This document shows positions 34,566 to 43,347 of a DNA stretch of 64,000 nucleotides, piece by piece. Position numbers and translations under genes: made by a program. The notes below the pieces were generated by a model. It had not been told where the DNA came from and ran no database searches. It was given only the letters and a program-made list of their open reading frames with translations. Where the stretch lies: the NCBI GenBank assembly GCA_020724465.1, contig DYGX01000007.1, forward strand, positions 124,001-188,000, written 5' to 3'. Position 1 is the stretch's first letter, and the number at the start of each line of letters is the position of its first letter. Source of the DNA: Thermoflexus sp. GTDB lineage: Bacteria; Chloroflexota; Anaerolineae; Aggregatilineales; Aggregatilineaceae.

Positions 34566-36533
34566 ATGTTCAGAAACCTCGTCGCTAACCCCGCGCAGCG
34601 CCGGCAGATCATCACCCTGACCAGCGGCAGCCTGATCGTGGCGGCGCTGGCCGCCGGAAAGCTACTCGAAATGGGCGCGCTGCGCGACGGGCTGATGTTT
34701 CTCGCCGCGCTGATCGCCGGGGCGGACATCGCCCAGCGCGCGTTGTACGCCCTGCGCAACCGCCACATCAGCATCGAGCTGCTGGTGACCATCGCGACCG
34801 CCGGGGCGCTCGCCATCGGCGAATACTGGGAAGCCGCCGCCGTGACGTTCCTGTTTATGCTGGGCGCCTACCTCGAAGCGCGCACCATGAGCCGCACCCG
34901 CCGCGCCCTGCAGGAACTCCTCGAGCTGACCCCGACCAGCGCGATCGTGCTGCGCGACGGCCAGCAGGTCGAGGTGATGCCGCACGAAGTGGCGCCGGGT
35001 GAGATCGTGCTGGTCAAGCCGGGCGCCAAAATCCCGGTTGACGGCGAGGTGATCGCGGGGCGCGCGGCGATTAACGAGAGCGCCATCACCGGCGAATCGC
35101 TGCCGGTGGATAAGAGCGAGGGCGACACGGTCTTCGCCGGGACGGTCAGCCAGAACGGTTTGCTCCAGGTGCGGGCAACCGGCGTCGGCGCCGACACGAC
35201 CCTGGCGCGCATCGTCCGCCGCGTGGAAGAAGCGCAAGACGAGCGCGCCCCGACGCAGCGCTTCATCGAGCGTTTCGCGCAGTGGTACACGCCCTTCATC
35301 ATCCTTCTGAGCGCGGCGGCCTACGGCGTCACCCGCAACGTCGAGCTGGCCCTGACCCTGCTGGTGATCGGCTGCCCCGGTGCGCTGGTCATCTCGACGC
35401 CGGTCTCGGTCGTGGCAGGCATCGGCCAGGCGGCCAAGCGCGGCATCCTGATTAAAGGCGGCGAGTACCTGGAAAACGCGGCCAAGATCTCGGCGCTGGC
35501 GCTGGACAAGACCGGCACGCTGACGCGGGGCGAGCCACGCCTGACCGACGTGATCGCGCTTGACCCCGGCGCGGATGACGCCCCGTCCGGCGGGCGCTAC
35601 ACCCCGGCGCAGCAGCGCGTCCTGCGCTGGGCCGCCATCGCGGAATCCGGCTCGGAGCACCCGCTGGCCGTCCCGGTGGTGGCCGAGGCGCGCGCCCTGG
35701 GCGAGCTTCCCCACGCGGACGCGTTCGAAAACCTGCCGGGGCGCGGGATCGTCGCGCGCTGTGACGGGCGCCGGATCGCAGTGGGGACCGGAGCGCTGCT
35801 AGAGGGGCTGGGCATCGAAATTGAGGACGCCGCACAAGCGCATCTCGCCGCGCTGAAATCCGCCGGTAAGACCGCCGTGCTGGTGGCGCTGGACGGCCAG
35901 GCGATCGGCGTGCTGGGCATCTCGGATGTGGCGCGCGACACCGCGCCGGAGATGGTCGCGCGGCTGCGCCGGGCCGGGCTGAAGCGCATCGTGATGCTCA
36001 CCGGCGACGATCCGCGCGCGGCGCAGGCCATCGGCAGCGCCGTCGGGATCGACGAGATCTACGCCGGCCTGCTGCCCGAAGACAAACTGGAGCGCATCCG
36101 GCACTTGCAGCGCGAGGGGCACGTCGTGGCGATGGTCGGCGACGGGGTCAACGATGCGCCTGCGCTGGCCGCCGCCGACATCGGGATCGCGATGGGCGCC
36201 GCGGGAACGGACGTCGCGCTCGAAACCGCCGATATCGCGCTGATGGCCGACGACCTGCTGAAGATCCCCGAGGCCATCGAGCTGTCCAAGGCCACCCTGC
36301 GCAACATCCACCAGAACGTGATCATCGCCCTGCTGACCGTCAGCGGGCTGCTGGCGGGTGTCCTGGCAGGGCAGGTGCACATGGCAGGCGGGATGTTCAT
36401 CCACGAGCTGTCGGTGCTGGTCGTGATCCTCAACGGGATGCGCCTGCTGCGCGGCAACGGGACGATCCGCCCGGCTGAGCGCGTCCTCACTCCAGACGCG
36501 CGCCCACAGCGCCAGTCTGTCGCGGACGTGTAA
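34566..36533 (+). CDS. P1B-type heavy-metal-translocating ATPase with CPG motif
   Basis: The 655-residue membrane ATPase exports or delivers a metal ion. Marks are the actuator TGES in AITGESLPVDKSEGD near residue 178, the transmembrane metal motif C270-P-G in IGCPGALVISTP, D314 in ALDKTGTLTRGE, and the hinge VAMVGDGVNDAPALAAADIG near residue 530. The N-terminal metal-binding domain is missing and the enzyme begins with the membrane helices. The CPG motif, instead of CPC, CPH or SPC, sets it apart from the well-studied copper, zinc/cadmium and cobalt groups, so its metal cannot be predicted. The HMA protein upstream probably supplies the missing domain. Confidence 0.9.
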   Translation: MFRNLVANPAQRRQIITLTSGSLIVAALAAGKLLEMGALRDGLMFLAALIAGADIAQRALYALRNRHISIELLVTIATAGALAIGEYWEAAAVTFLFMLGAYLEARTMSRTRRALQELLELTPTSAIVLRDGQQVEVMPHEVAPGEIVLVKPGAKIPVDGEVIAGRAAINESAITGESLPVDKSEGDTVFAGTVSQNGLLQVRATGVGADTTLARIVRRVEEAQDERAPTQRFIERFAQWYTPFIILLSAAAYGVTRNVELALTLLVIGCPGALVISTPVSVVAGIGQAAKRGILIKGGEYLENAAKISALALDKTGTLTRGEPRLTDVIALDPGADDAPSGGRYTPAQQRVLRWAAIAESGSEHPLAVPVVAEARALGELPHADAFENLPGRGIVARCDGRRIAVGTGALLEGLGIEIEDAAQAHLAALKSAGKTAVLVALDGQAIGVLGISDVARDTAPEMVARLRRAGLKRIVMLTGDDPRAAQAIGSAVGIDEIYAGLLPEDKLERIRHLQREGHVVAMVGDGVNDAPALAAADIGIAMGAAGTDVALETADIALMADDLLKIPEAIELSKATLRNIHQNVIIALLTVSGLLAGVLAGQVHMAGGMFIHELSVLVVILNGMRLLRGNGTIRPAERVLTPDARPQRQSVADV

Positions 36534-36565
36534 GACCGCGCCCGCTCGCTCCCTGCGGCCCTGTC

Positions 36566-37975
36566 TCAAAGCGAGACGGGGCTGTTGTTGGTAGCGCAGG
36601 GCGGCGCGACCGGGATCTCAAAAGTGAAGGTGCTTCCGGCGCCCGGCGCGCTGCGAACCGTGATCTGCCCCCCGTGCAGGCGCACCAGTTCCTGCGTGAT
36701 CGCCAGCCCTAACCCCGATCCCCCTTGATCGCGCCGGCGAGCGTCGTCGGTGCGGTAGAAACGCTCGAAAACGTGCGCTGCCTGCTCGGTGGTCAGGCCG
36801 GGGCCGGTATCCGCCACAGCGAAGCGGACCACGCCCGGCCCGGCCTGCGCGCTGACCGTCACGTGCCCGCCGGCCGGCGTGTGCGCCAGCGCATTGGCGA
36901 TCAGGTTGGCGAACACCTGCCGCAGCCGGTCCGCGTCCGCCCGGATCGCGGGAAGATCGGGCGCGACCGCCGTCTCCAGGGCGATCTGCTGATCCTGCGC
37001 CAGCGGCAGAAACTCGGTCACCACCCGCTGCACGAACGGCGCCGGATCGATGGGTTCCAGGTTGAGCGGCAGCCGACCGGCCTCGGCGTGGGTCAGCAGC
37101 CGCAGGTCTTCGACCAACCGGCCCAGATGCAGCGTCTCGTCGTAGACAATGGCGAGCTGGTCGGCGTCGAGCGGAAACACTCCGTCCAGCATGGCCTCAA
37201 GCTGGGCGCGCATCACGCTGACCGGCGCGCGCAGTTCGTGCGCAATGTCCGACGCCATCCGCTGGCGCAAGGCGTTGCTCTCGGCCAGCGCCATCGACAT
37301 GCGGTTAAACGCCGCAGCGACTGCGCGGTACTCCGCCGGCCCCTCGACCGGCATCTGCGCGCCCAGGTCCCCCCGCGCGATCGCTTCGGCGGACTGGCGC
37401 AGCGCGCCCAGGGGTCGCACCAGCACCCAGGCCAGCACCAGCGCCAGCACGACCGCCAGCGCGATCGCGCCCAGCGCCGCCAGCGCCAGCGCATCGGACA
37501 CCTCGTCCAGAAAACCCTGCTGGGCGCGGTCCAGGGCTTGCGCCTCGATGCCCGCACGGGTGAGGTAGCCAACCGTCCGGCCCGCAACGGTCAGGGTTAC
37601 CGCGCGGCTGCGCTCGTCGTCCGTCAGCGCGCGCCCGATCTCGGCGTGGTCGTTGGCGGCGGCGATCACGCCGTCCGTCCCGGCCACCAGATAGCCTGGC
37701 CCCGCACCGTGCGCCTGGCCCTGCCCGCGCCCGGCGCCCCGGCTGCCCTGCTGGCCGGGAAGCAGGCTGTCGGCGCCGTCCCACGAGCCGCGCGCTGCGT
37801 AATGGGCTTCCAGCGCGCGCACCAGCTCGGAGTTGCCCCCGACGACGTTCTGCCGCCCCACATAGCTGCGGAAGCTGCGCTCCGTCGCCCGGTTGACCAC
37901 CACTGCGACCGCGATCACGGCCAGCAGCGCCACCGCCAGAAACGCCCCCGCCAGGCGCACCCACAGTCTATTCAT
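36566..37975 (-). CDS. Sensor histidine kinase (BaeS/CpxA-like)
   Basis: The 469-residue membrane kinase has helix 1 at ~8-30, an exported sensor of about 130 residues with a GQGQAHG-type glycine-rich loop, and helix 2 near 165-190. HAMP (VRPLGALRQSAEAIARGDLG) is followed by HisKA (MASDIAHELRAPVSVMRAQLE) and HATPase (NLIANALAHTPAGG, VADTGPGLTTEQ, GSGLGLAITQELVRLHGGQ). It lies downstream of its regulator with an 8-bp overlap. It converges on the P-type ATPase, 32 bp apart, but nothing in the sensor itself indicates metals. Confidence 0.93.
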   Translation of the reverse strand: MNRLWVRLAGAFLAVALLAVIAVAVVVNRATERSFRSYVGRQNVVGGNSELVRALEAHYAARGSWDGADSLLPGQQGSRGAGRGQGQAHGAGPGYLVAGTDGVIAAANDHAEIGRALTDDERSRAVTLTVAGRTVGYLTRAGIEAQALDRAQQGFLDEVSDALALAALGAIALAVVLALVLAWVLVRPLGALRQSAEAIARGDLGAQMPVEGPAEYRAVAAAFNRMSMALAESNALRQRMASDIAHELRAPVSVMRAQLEAMLDGVFPLDADQLAIVYDETLHLGRLVEDLRLLTHAEAGRLPLNLEPIDPAPFVQRVVTEFLPLAQDQQIALETAVAPDLPAIRADADRLRQVFANLIANALAHTPAGGHVTVSAQAGPGVVRFAVADTGPGLTTEQAAHVFERFYRTDDARRRDQGGSGLGLAITQELVRLHGGQITVRSAPGAGSTFTFEIPVAPPCATNNSPVSL

Positions 37976-38648
37976 CGCTCCGCATCCGGTAGCCGACCCC
38001 GTACACCGTTTCGATCAGCTCGCTGGCCGGGCCAAGCTTGGCGCGCAGATTCTTGATGTGCACGTCCACCGTGCGCTCGTAGGCGGCAAAGGCGGTGCCT
38101 TGCGTGCGCTCCAATAGTTCCATACGGGTGAAAACGCGCCCCGGCCGCCCCATCAGCGCCGCCAGCAGGTCAAACTCGGAGCGCGTCAGATCGAGCGGGC
38201 GGCCATCGAGCGTCACCTCGTGAGTTTCCTCGCTTAGCGCCAGAGGGCCGACCCGCAGCACAGACGGCTCTGCGGCCAGATCGCCGTAGCTGCGCCGCAG
38301 CGCGGCCTTGACCCGCGCCACCAGCACGCGCGGGCTGAACGGCTTGGTCACATAATCGTCGGCGCCCAGTTCCAGCCCGGCCGTCTGATCGGCCTCGTCA
38401 TCGCGCGCGGTCAGCATGATGATCGGGATGGCGCTTTCCTTACGGATCAACCGCGCCGCCTCGAACCCGTCCATCTCGGGCATCATGACATCCAGCAGGA
38501 CAAGATCGGGCTGATCCTGCCGCACGCAAAACAGCGCCTCGCGGCCGTTTTCGGCCACCAGCACGCGGAACCCGGCGTCCTCAAGATAGGCGCGCACGGT
38601 GCGGCGCAACTGCCAGTCGTCATCCGCGATCAGAATCGTGCGTGGCAT
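37968..38648 (-). CDS. OmpR/PhoB-type response regulator
   Basis: The 226-residue regulator has a receiver (ILIADDDWQLRRTVRAYLED, LVLLDVMMPEMDGFEAARLI, ADDYVTKPFSPRVLVARV) and a C-terminal winged helix (LTRSEFDLLAALMGRPGRVF, then RTVDVHIKNLRAKLG and TVYGVGYRM). The kinase gene follows with overlapping codons, so they form one two-component pair. Confidence 0.95.
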   Translation of the reverse strand: MPRTILIADDDWQLRRTVRAYLEDAGFRVLVAENGREALFCVRQDQPDLVLLDVMMPEMDGFEAARLIRKESAIPIIMLTARDDEADQTAGLELGADDYVTKPFSPRVLVARVKAALRRSYGDLAAEPSVLRVGPLALSEETHEVTLDGRPLDLTRSEFDLLAALMGRPGRVFTRMELLERTQGTAFAAYERTVDVHIKNLRAKLGPASELIETVYGVGYRMRSDE

Positions 38649-38980
38649 CGCTTGCTCCGGCCCCCTCTGGCGCGCGGCGCTGCGGCGTCTGATCTACTAA
38701 TCGGCTGCCCACAACACCGGCCCACATTCCAACCCTTTACGCACAGTATAAACAACACCACACCCGGCGCGAAATCCGCCCCGGGCCACGCCTGCGCCAT
38801 CCGCTCGCTTCCCGCGCTCGCGCCGCCTGACCCGCCCGGCGTGCAGACAGCCGCTTTGATTGTGCCAGACGAATGTGTGGAACTTGTGAAGGCCGCGTGA
38901 TGATGCTGTGAAATTCGGGCATCGCCGCGCATTGATTGATCACAAGACATGCGCCCGGATTCCAGCGAAAGGAACGTGCC
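38649..38980. other. 332-bp intergenic region between divergent genes
   Basis: The region separates the OmpR-type regulator (minus) from the proline-rich protein (plus) and must hold both promoters. I see no convincing -35/-10 pair. A TTGAT-TGAT-CACAA near 38932-38945 resembles an FNR box on one side only. No gene or repeat is supported. Confidence 0.5.
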
Positions 38981-39622
38981 ATGAACTCAAAGCCCGATCC
39001 GAAGCCGCGCCGCCCCAGCCCCAAGCGCCCCGAAAAACCGGCCCCCGGCGCCACGATCCGCTATCCGGACCCGGCGCGCTGGCAACGCCCTCCGGCGCGC
39101 CCCCCCGAACCCCCAAAACAGCCGCCCCACCCGCCCAAGCCGGGCAAGTGGAGCAGAGCGATCGACGAATGGATCGCGCAGCGCGAGAAAGAGCGCGAGC
39201 AGGAACGCGAGCGTGACGAGTGCGGCCGCGACCGCCGCAAGGTCCAGATGCCGCGCCCCTACCTGGACTGCACCAGCAACTTCGGGCCGCAGATCGTGGC
39301 GCTGCACCGCAACGAGCCGGGCACGATCTCGTTCACCGTCTGGAACGAGGGTAACTTCCCGGCGTGGTCATGTTACGTCGAGGTGTACGAGGGGCCGGGC
39401 GGCTACACCAGCCCGCTCTCCGACTATGAGCTGCGGGGCCGGGCCATCATCACGCTGCACCCCGGCGAGCGGCGCGAGGTCATCCTGCCCTGGATCCGCA
39501 CCCGCGCCACCGGCCGCGTGGTCGGCATCGTCTACGACCCGCTGCTCGATCCGAAGGACTTCGCCGTCGTCGAGCAGTACAACCGGCACATCACCAGCAT
39601 CCACTACCTGAACCTGGAGTGA
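38981..39622 (+). CDS. Proline-rich linker protein with C-terminal CARDB-like domain
   Basis: I recognise no named family. The 213-residue product has an N-terminal ~60 residues of proline- and lysine-rich low complexity (RRPSPKRPEKPAPG onward), a charged helix (WIAQREKEREQERERDECGR), and a C-terminal beta domain from about residue 95. That domain reads YLDCTSNFGPQIVALHRNEP, FTVWNEGNFPAWSCYVEVYE and HPGERREVILPWI, the pattern of CARDB/Ig-like domains. No signal peptide is seen. GAAAGGA precedes the ATG. The next gene starts 5 bp after its stop, so the two are translationally linked. Confidence 0.75.
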   Translation: MNSKPDPKPRRPSPKRPEKPAPGATIRYPDPARWQRPPARPPEPPKQPPHPPKPGKWSRAIDEWIAQREKEREQERERDECGRDRRKVQMPRPYLDCTSNFGPQIVALHRNEPGTISFTVWNEGNFPAWSCYVEVYEGPGGYTSPLSDYELRGRAIITLHPGERREVILPWIRTRATGRVVGIVYDPLLDPKDFAVVEQYNRHITSIHYLNLE

Positions 39623-39627
39623 GCGCC

Positions 39628-41529
39628 ATGCCCAAGTATGGAATTCATCACATTGTGCTGACTGAAGCGATCGGCGCGCTGCTCGCCAGCCCGGATGCGG
39701 CGGCGCGGAACGCAGGCGCCGAGCTGGCGAGCAATCACGGGATGTCGATGCTGGGCGCGGTCGGGCCGGACCTGCTGTTCTGGGCGCCGGATTACGAGAT
39801 CGTCGACAAGCTATACACCTTCTACAAGAACTATCAGGCGGTGGTCGACCTGTACAACCAGATCGTGCAGCCCATCCGCGACATCCGCGACGCGGTCGTC
39901 GAACCCATCGAGGATGCGGTCGAAACGCTGGCGCCCAGCACGGTCGCGCTGATCCGCACGCTGATCGAGGAAATGCGCGAAACCGCCGAGCTGTTCAAAT
40001 CAACCATCAGCACCGGGCTGTTCGCCGGGGTCATCAGCGGCGCCAACCTGCTGACCGACGCCGCCGGGTTCCCCTCGCTGGCCGCCGGGTTCTTCTATCT
40101 GTTCCGCCCGCCGCTACAAGATGGCCTGCCCGAAGCCCAATGGTACTGGTTCGATATGCTTCACTATCGCAAGACGGGCGACTTCGGGCGGCGGCTGGTC
40201 GCCAACGCGCGTACCGGCAGCGCCCAGCAGCGCGCCTATGCCTACGGCTATCTGTCCCATATCGCGACCGATCTGGTCGGTCATGCCTACGTCAACCAGA
40301 TCGTCGGCGGGCCGTACCGGCTTCAGGTGCAGCGGCACGTCACGGTCGAGAATTTCATGGACACCTGGAAGTTCCAGCAGTACTACGGCGAGAACATCAA
40401 CCAGGTTCTGTTCGACAAGTTCGGCCTGCCGGATACGCTCCCCGCCGACGTGGGGGATTTGATTCACCAGACGCTGCGCGACGTCTACGCCGGCGTCCCA
40501 CACCCGCAGCGCCTGCCCGGCGACGGCTTCCTGACCCGCGACCAGATCGACCAGACGTACGAGATCTTCTACGAGATTCTCAAGCTGATGCAGAACATGG
40601 CCGTCGCCCGGCCCGAAGAGCCGTTCTCCGGGGTGGCCGATATCCTCGAGGGGGCGCTGGAAGACCTGTTCGAGCCGCCACCCTCACCGCCCAGCTCGCC
40701 CAGCGGCGCGTGCTCGCTGGCAGACATCCTGTCCTTCGGGCTGACCGCCAGCTCGCGCGAGTGCTACGAGGAATTCTTCGACCAGCTTGAAGACTGGCTC
40801 AGCTACATCGGCGAACTGCTGGCGTGGGCGTTCGAGACGCTGCTCGATCTGTTCGACCTGTTGCTCTCGCTGCTGCTTTCACTGCCGATCATGGTCCTGC
40901 TGGCCATCCTCTATGGCCTGCAGCTGCTGCTCTACGAGATCTACCAGACGGTGCGCTCGGTGCTGGCGCTGCAGGGCTTCATCTTCCCCGAGCCGCGCGA
41001 CCTGAACGACGCGCACGGCCGCAACCTGACGACGCCCTTCCAGTGTGGGATTGTCGGCTGCGTCGGCGAACGCCTGTCCGCCGTGATCGGGACGGTCAAC
41101 TATCCGCGCTGGACGAACCTGACAACCAGCCACATGGTCTGCCCCGGTCCGCTGGTGGAGCAGCCGACGACCGCCCCGAACTTCGACCCGCCGCTGGACA
41201 CCATCACGCCGGATCAGTTCATCACCCTGACGCCGCTCAACCTCGGCGCGCTGGCCGCCTACGCCGCCTCGCCGTCGCCCGCGCGGACGCGTGCGCTCTA
41301 TCGCCGCTGCCTGCGCATCGGCAACGCGACCGATCTGACCGCGTGGATGATCGGGATCGCCAGCAATCCCGAGGCACCCGGCGCTGCGCGCGCCGTCGCT
41401 TTCACCAACTGGAACCTCGACAGCGATCGCGGCTACGGCTATAAGACGTGGCGGGGCATTCTGCCGCCAGTACCGGCGATCCCGGTCACCGACGAGTTTT
41501 ACGTGAACGCCGAGCTGAGCACGGACTGA
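39628..41529 (+). CDS. Zinc-dependent phospholipase C family protein with internal hydrophobic segment
   Basis: The 633-residue protein matches the Zn_dep_PLPC pattern. It has GIHHIVLTEAIGALL at the start, GAVGPDLLFWAPD near residue 45, H211-x3-D215-x3-H219 in LSHIATDLVGHAY, and H237-x3-E241 in HVTVENFMDTWKF, the ligands of the trinuclear zinc site. It would cleave phospholipid head groups if active. Residues ~400-452 are strongly hydrophobic (LLDLFDLLLSLLLSLPIMVL onward), which suggests membrane insertion. There is no signal peptide. GGAG 8 bases before ATG 39628 favours it over a GTG at 39619 that overlaps the upstream stop. Its role next to the CARDB-like protein is unknown. Confidence 0.75.
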   Translation: MPKYGIHHIVLTEAIGALLASPDAAARNAGAELASNHGMSMLGAVGPDLLFWAPDYEIVDKLYTFYKNYQAVVDLYNQIVQPIRDIRDAVVEPIEDAVETLAPSTVALIRTLIEEMRETAELFKSTISTGLFAGVISGANLLTDAAGFPSLAAGFFYLFRPPLQDGLPEAQWYWFDMLHYRKTGDFGRRLVANARTGSAQQRAYAYGYLSHIATDLVGHAYVNQIVGGPYRLQVQRHVTVENFMDTWKFQQYYGENINQVLFDKFGLPDTLPADVGDLIHQTLRDVYAGVPHPQRLPGDGFLTRDQIDQTYEIFYEILKLMQNMAVARPEEPFSGVADILEGALEDLFEPPPSPPSSPSGACSLADILSFGLTASSRECYEEFFDQLEDWLSYIGELLAWAFETLLDLFDLLLSLLLSLPIMVLLAILYGLQLLLYEIYQTVRSVLALQGFIFPEPRDLNDAHGRNLTTPFQCGIVGCVGERLSAVIGTVNYPRWTNLTTSHMVCPGPLVEQPTTAPNFDPPLDTITPDQFITLTPLNLGALAAYAASPSPARTRALYRRCLRIGNATDLTAWMIGIASNPEAPGAARAVAFTNWNLDSDRGYGYKTWRGILPPVPAIPVTDEFYVNAELSTD

Positions 41530-41549
41530 ATCAGAGGGACAATCCGGAA

Positions 41550-41636
41550 ACCGGCAGAGGCGGCGTCGCGTCTGCCGGTCATGAGCACACAGCGCGATCC
41601 GGGAAGGCTGTGCCGCTTTTCCCGGATCGCGCTTTC
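41550..41636. terminator. Two hairpins between convergent genes
   Basis: A 9-bp stem (41550-41558 with 41571-41579) is followed by a perfect 15-bp stem (41591-41605 with 41619-41633, 13-base loop) ending in TTT. Together they probably terminate both the phospholipase-like gene and the DUF2249 gene. Confidence 0.65.
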
Positions 41637-41642
41637 CGGCGA

Positions 41643-41906
41643 TCAGACGCTCGCGCGGCTCACCGCCGGGTGCGTCTTGCGGATTTCCACGCGCCACACG
41701 TCCGGCCCTTCGTCGAGATACGACCACGCGAACTGATCCGGGCGGCGCAGACGGAAGAAGGCGTAGAGCGGCTGCGGGCGGTGATCGTTGATGATCACCA
41801 ACGCGTCGCCGGGCAGCAGCGCGTCGAACGCGCGCAGGATCTTCGCGTGGCGCGCCATCGGAATGATCGGGCGCACGTCGAGGGTGGTGGACACACGGTC
41901 AGACAT
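41643..41906 (-). CDS. DUF2249 domain protein
   Basis: The 87-residue protein has the DUF2249/TusA-like pattern: TTLDVRPIIPMARHAKILRA at the start, LLPGDALVIINDHRPQPLYA in the middle and WRVEIRKT near the end. These proteins are often found with nitric oxide reductase, hemerythrin or anaerobic respiration genes, and their biochemical role is open. It lies 59 bp downstream of a ferredoxin gene behind an FNR-type box, in agreement with an anaerobic function. Confidence 0.85.
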   Translation of the reverse strand: MSDRVSTTLDVRPIIPMARHAKILRAFDALLPGDALVIINDHRPQPLYAFFRLRRPDQFAWSYLDEGPDVWRVEIRKTHPAVSRASV

Positions 41907-41965
41907 TGAGTTACTCCATATATCCTGGCTGCGAGCCGGCGCACGGAGCAGAAACCCACGGACGC

Positions 41966-42214
41966 TTAGTTATCGTCCGGCGCGTCGCGCCCGGCGAAAC
42001 TGATCTGGTAGGGCAACTGGATCGCGCCGGACGGGCAGACTTCCTCGCACAGCGCGCAGTAGGTGCAGGCGTGCGGGCGAATGACCGCCGCCTTGCCACC
42101 CATCCAGTCCAGGGCCTCGGTCGGGCAGGTGGCGATGCAGTCCCCGCACGCGGTGCAGCGCCGGCGGTTGATGGTCGGGATCCAGCGGGCGTCCATGTCG
42201 GCGGCTTGCTCCAT
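41966..42214 (-). CDS. 2[4Fe-4S] ferredoxin-type protein
   Basis: The 82-residue protein has two cluster motifs, CTACGDCIATCP and CTYCALCEEVCP, each C-x2-C-x2-C-x3-CP, so it should carry two [4Fe-4S] clusters. The frame is open upstream to 42277, inside the FNR-type box. ATG 42214 and, six codons later, ATG 42196 are both possible starts and neither has an ideal ribosome site. The transcript predicted from the promoter at 42236 would have a leader of only about 15 bases with the first start. It is co-transcribed with the DUF2249 gene. Confidence 0.85.
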   Translation of the reverse strand: MEQAADMDARWIPTINRRRCTACGDCIATCPTEALDWMGGKAAVIRPHACTYCALCEEVCPSGAIQLPYQISFAGRDAPDDN

Positions 42215-42235
42215 TGACCGGTCGATGGTACTCCC

Positions 42236-42277
42236 ACGATAGACCGTTCGCCCGCGTCTCACCTTGATCGAGATCAA
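42236..42277 (-). promoter_or_regulatory. Perfect FNR-type box and -10 of the ferredoxin/DUF2249 operon
   Basis: TTGAT-CGAG-ATCAA at 42264-42277 matches the FNR consensus fully. A minus-strand TATCGT (plus 42236-42241) has its centre 32 bases from the box centre, so the box lies near -42. Confidence 0.75.
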
Positions 42278-42386
42278 GTCGGCAGGCGCGGACAGCCGCC
42301 TGAAGACACCCTGGCGCGCAGGCGCGTTGCGTCCGGCAAGGCGCTATAATTCTCCGGTCGCAAACACTGCTGAGGAGGGTTTTTTT

Positions 42387-43220
42387 ATGCGTATTGTTCG
42401 CAGGTTCATTCTCGCCGCCGTCGTCATCGTGGCGGCACTGGCGGGTCTGGCTGTGCTGGGGCTGCGCGTCCGGCCAAAGTCTCTGGCCGCCTACCCCGCC
42501 GGCACGCCGCCGCTCGATTCGGTCGAGATTCCGGCCAACCTGCCCGCCCCGGTGGCACGCTACGCCCGCGCCGCGTTCGGCGAGCGCATCCCGGTTGTGC
42601 GCACGGCGATTGTGTCGGGGCGCGGCTGGCTGCGCTTCGGCGGGATCAAGTTCCCGGCGCGCTGGCGCTTCGTCTACTACGCCGGCGAGGGCTACCGCCA
42701 CTACATCGAAGCCACGCTCTTCGGGCAGCCCGTGCTCAAGGTGAACGAGTATTATCTGGACGGGCACAGCCGCCTGGAGCTGCCATTCGGCGTCGTCGAG
42801 AACGAGCCGAAAGTGGATCAGGCCGCCAACCTGGGCCTGTGGGCCGAGTCGCTCTGGCTGCCGTCGATCTGGTTCACCGATCCCCGCGTGCGCTGGGAGC
42901 CGATCGACGACAACAGCGCGCGGCTGGTCGTGCCGTTCGGCGCGGAAGAAGACGCCTTCACCGTCTGGTTTGATCCGGATAGCGGCCTGATTACCCGCAT
43001 GGAAACCATGCGCTGGCGTGACGCCGGCGACACCGAGAAAATCCTGTGGCGCAACGAGGCGCTGGCCTGGATGCACGCGAACGGAGTCCAGGTTCCCGCG
43101 CACGGCACGGTTACCTGGATGGACGAGGGGCGTCCCTGGTTCAGCCTGGAAGCCGAAGAGATCATCTATAACGTCGAGGTGGACGACCTGATCCGATCAA
43201 AGACTCCCCAGGGACTGTAG
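42387..43220 (+). CDS. DUF6544-like membrane-anchored protein
   Basis: The 277-residue protein has an N-terminal membrane helix (FILAAVVIVAALAGLAVLGL), then an exported beta-rich domain. The central stretch GWLRFGGIKFPARWRFVYYA, GEGYRHYIEATLFGQPVLKV and LWAESLWLPSIWF resembles the DUF6544 family, whose role is unknown. I assign it from memory of the pattern only. The frame is open upstream, but GAGGAGGG with a T-rich spacer sets ATG 42387. A TATAAT at 42345-42350 is the likely -10. A palindromic repeat follows the gene. Confidence 0.75.
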   Translation: MRIVRRFILAAVVIVAALAGLAVLGLRVRPKSLAAYPAGTPPLDSVEIPANLPAPVARYARAAFGERIPVVRTAIVSGRGWLRFGGIKFPARWRFVYYAGEGYRHYIEATLFGQPVLKVNEYYLDGHSRLELPFGVVENEPKVDQAANLGLWAESLWLPSIWFTDPRVRWEPIDDNSARLVVPFGAEEDAFTVWFDPDSGLITRMETMRWRDAGDTEKILWRNEALAWMHANGVQVPAHGTVTWMDEGRPWFSLEAEEIIYNVEVDDLIRSKTPQGL

Positions 43221-43240
43221 GGGTGTTTGCCCCTCACCCC

Positions 43241-43315
43241 AAGCCCCTCTCCCTCTGCGACTGCGTCGCGGGGAGAGGGGCTTTGATTGACAGGGGCCGA
43301 GCAAGCTCGGCCCCT
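43241..43315. repeat. Double palindromic repeat between convergent genes
   Basis: A 13-bp inverted repeat (43241-43253 with 43271-43283) of the form AAGCCCCTCTCCC is followed by a perfect 11-bp palindrome (43292-43302 with 43305-43315). Units of this CCCC(T/A)C type are often dispersed in Chloroflexota genomes (recollection, not checked). Here it may terminate both the DUF6544-like gene and the Tc toxin operon. Confidence 0.6.
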
Positions 43316-43347
43316 ACACGCGCCCGGTTGAGGGGCGTTTTCAGGCC

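Noticed and set aside
38932..38945. Possible FNR box upstream of the proline-rich protein gene
   Set aside because: Only the left half (TTGAT) fits; the right half CACAA has two mismatches, and no -10 is placed as in the other three sites.
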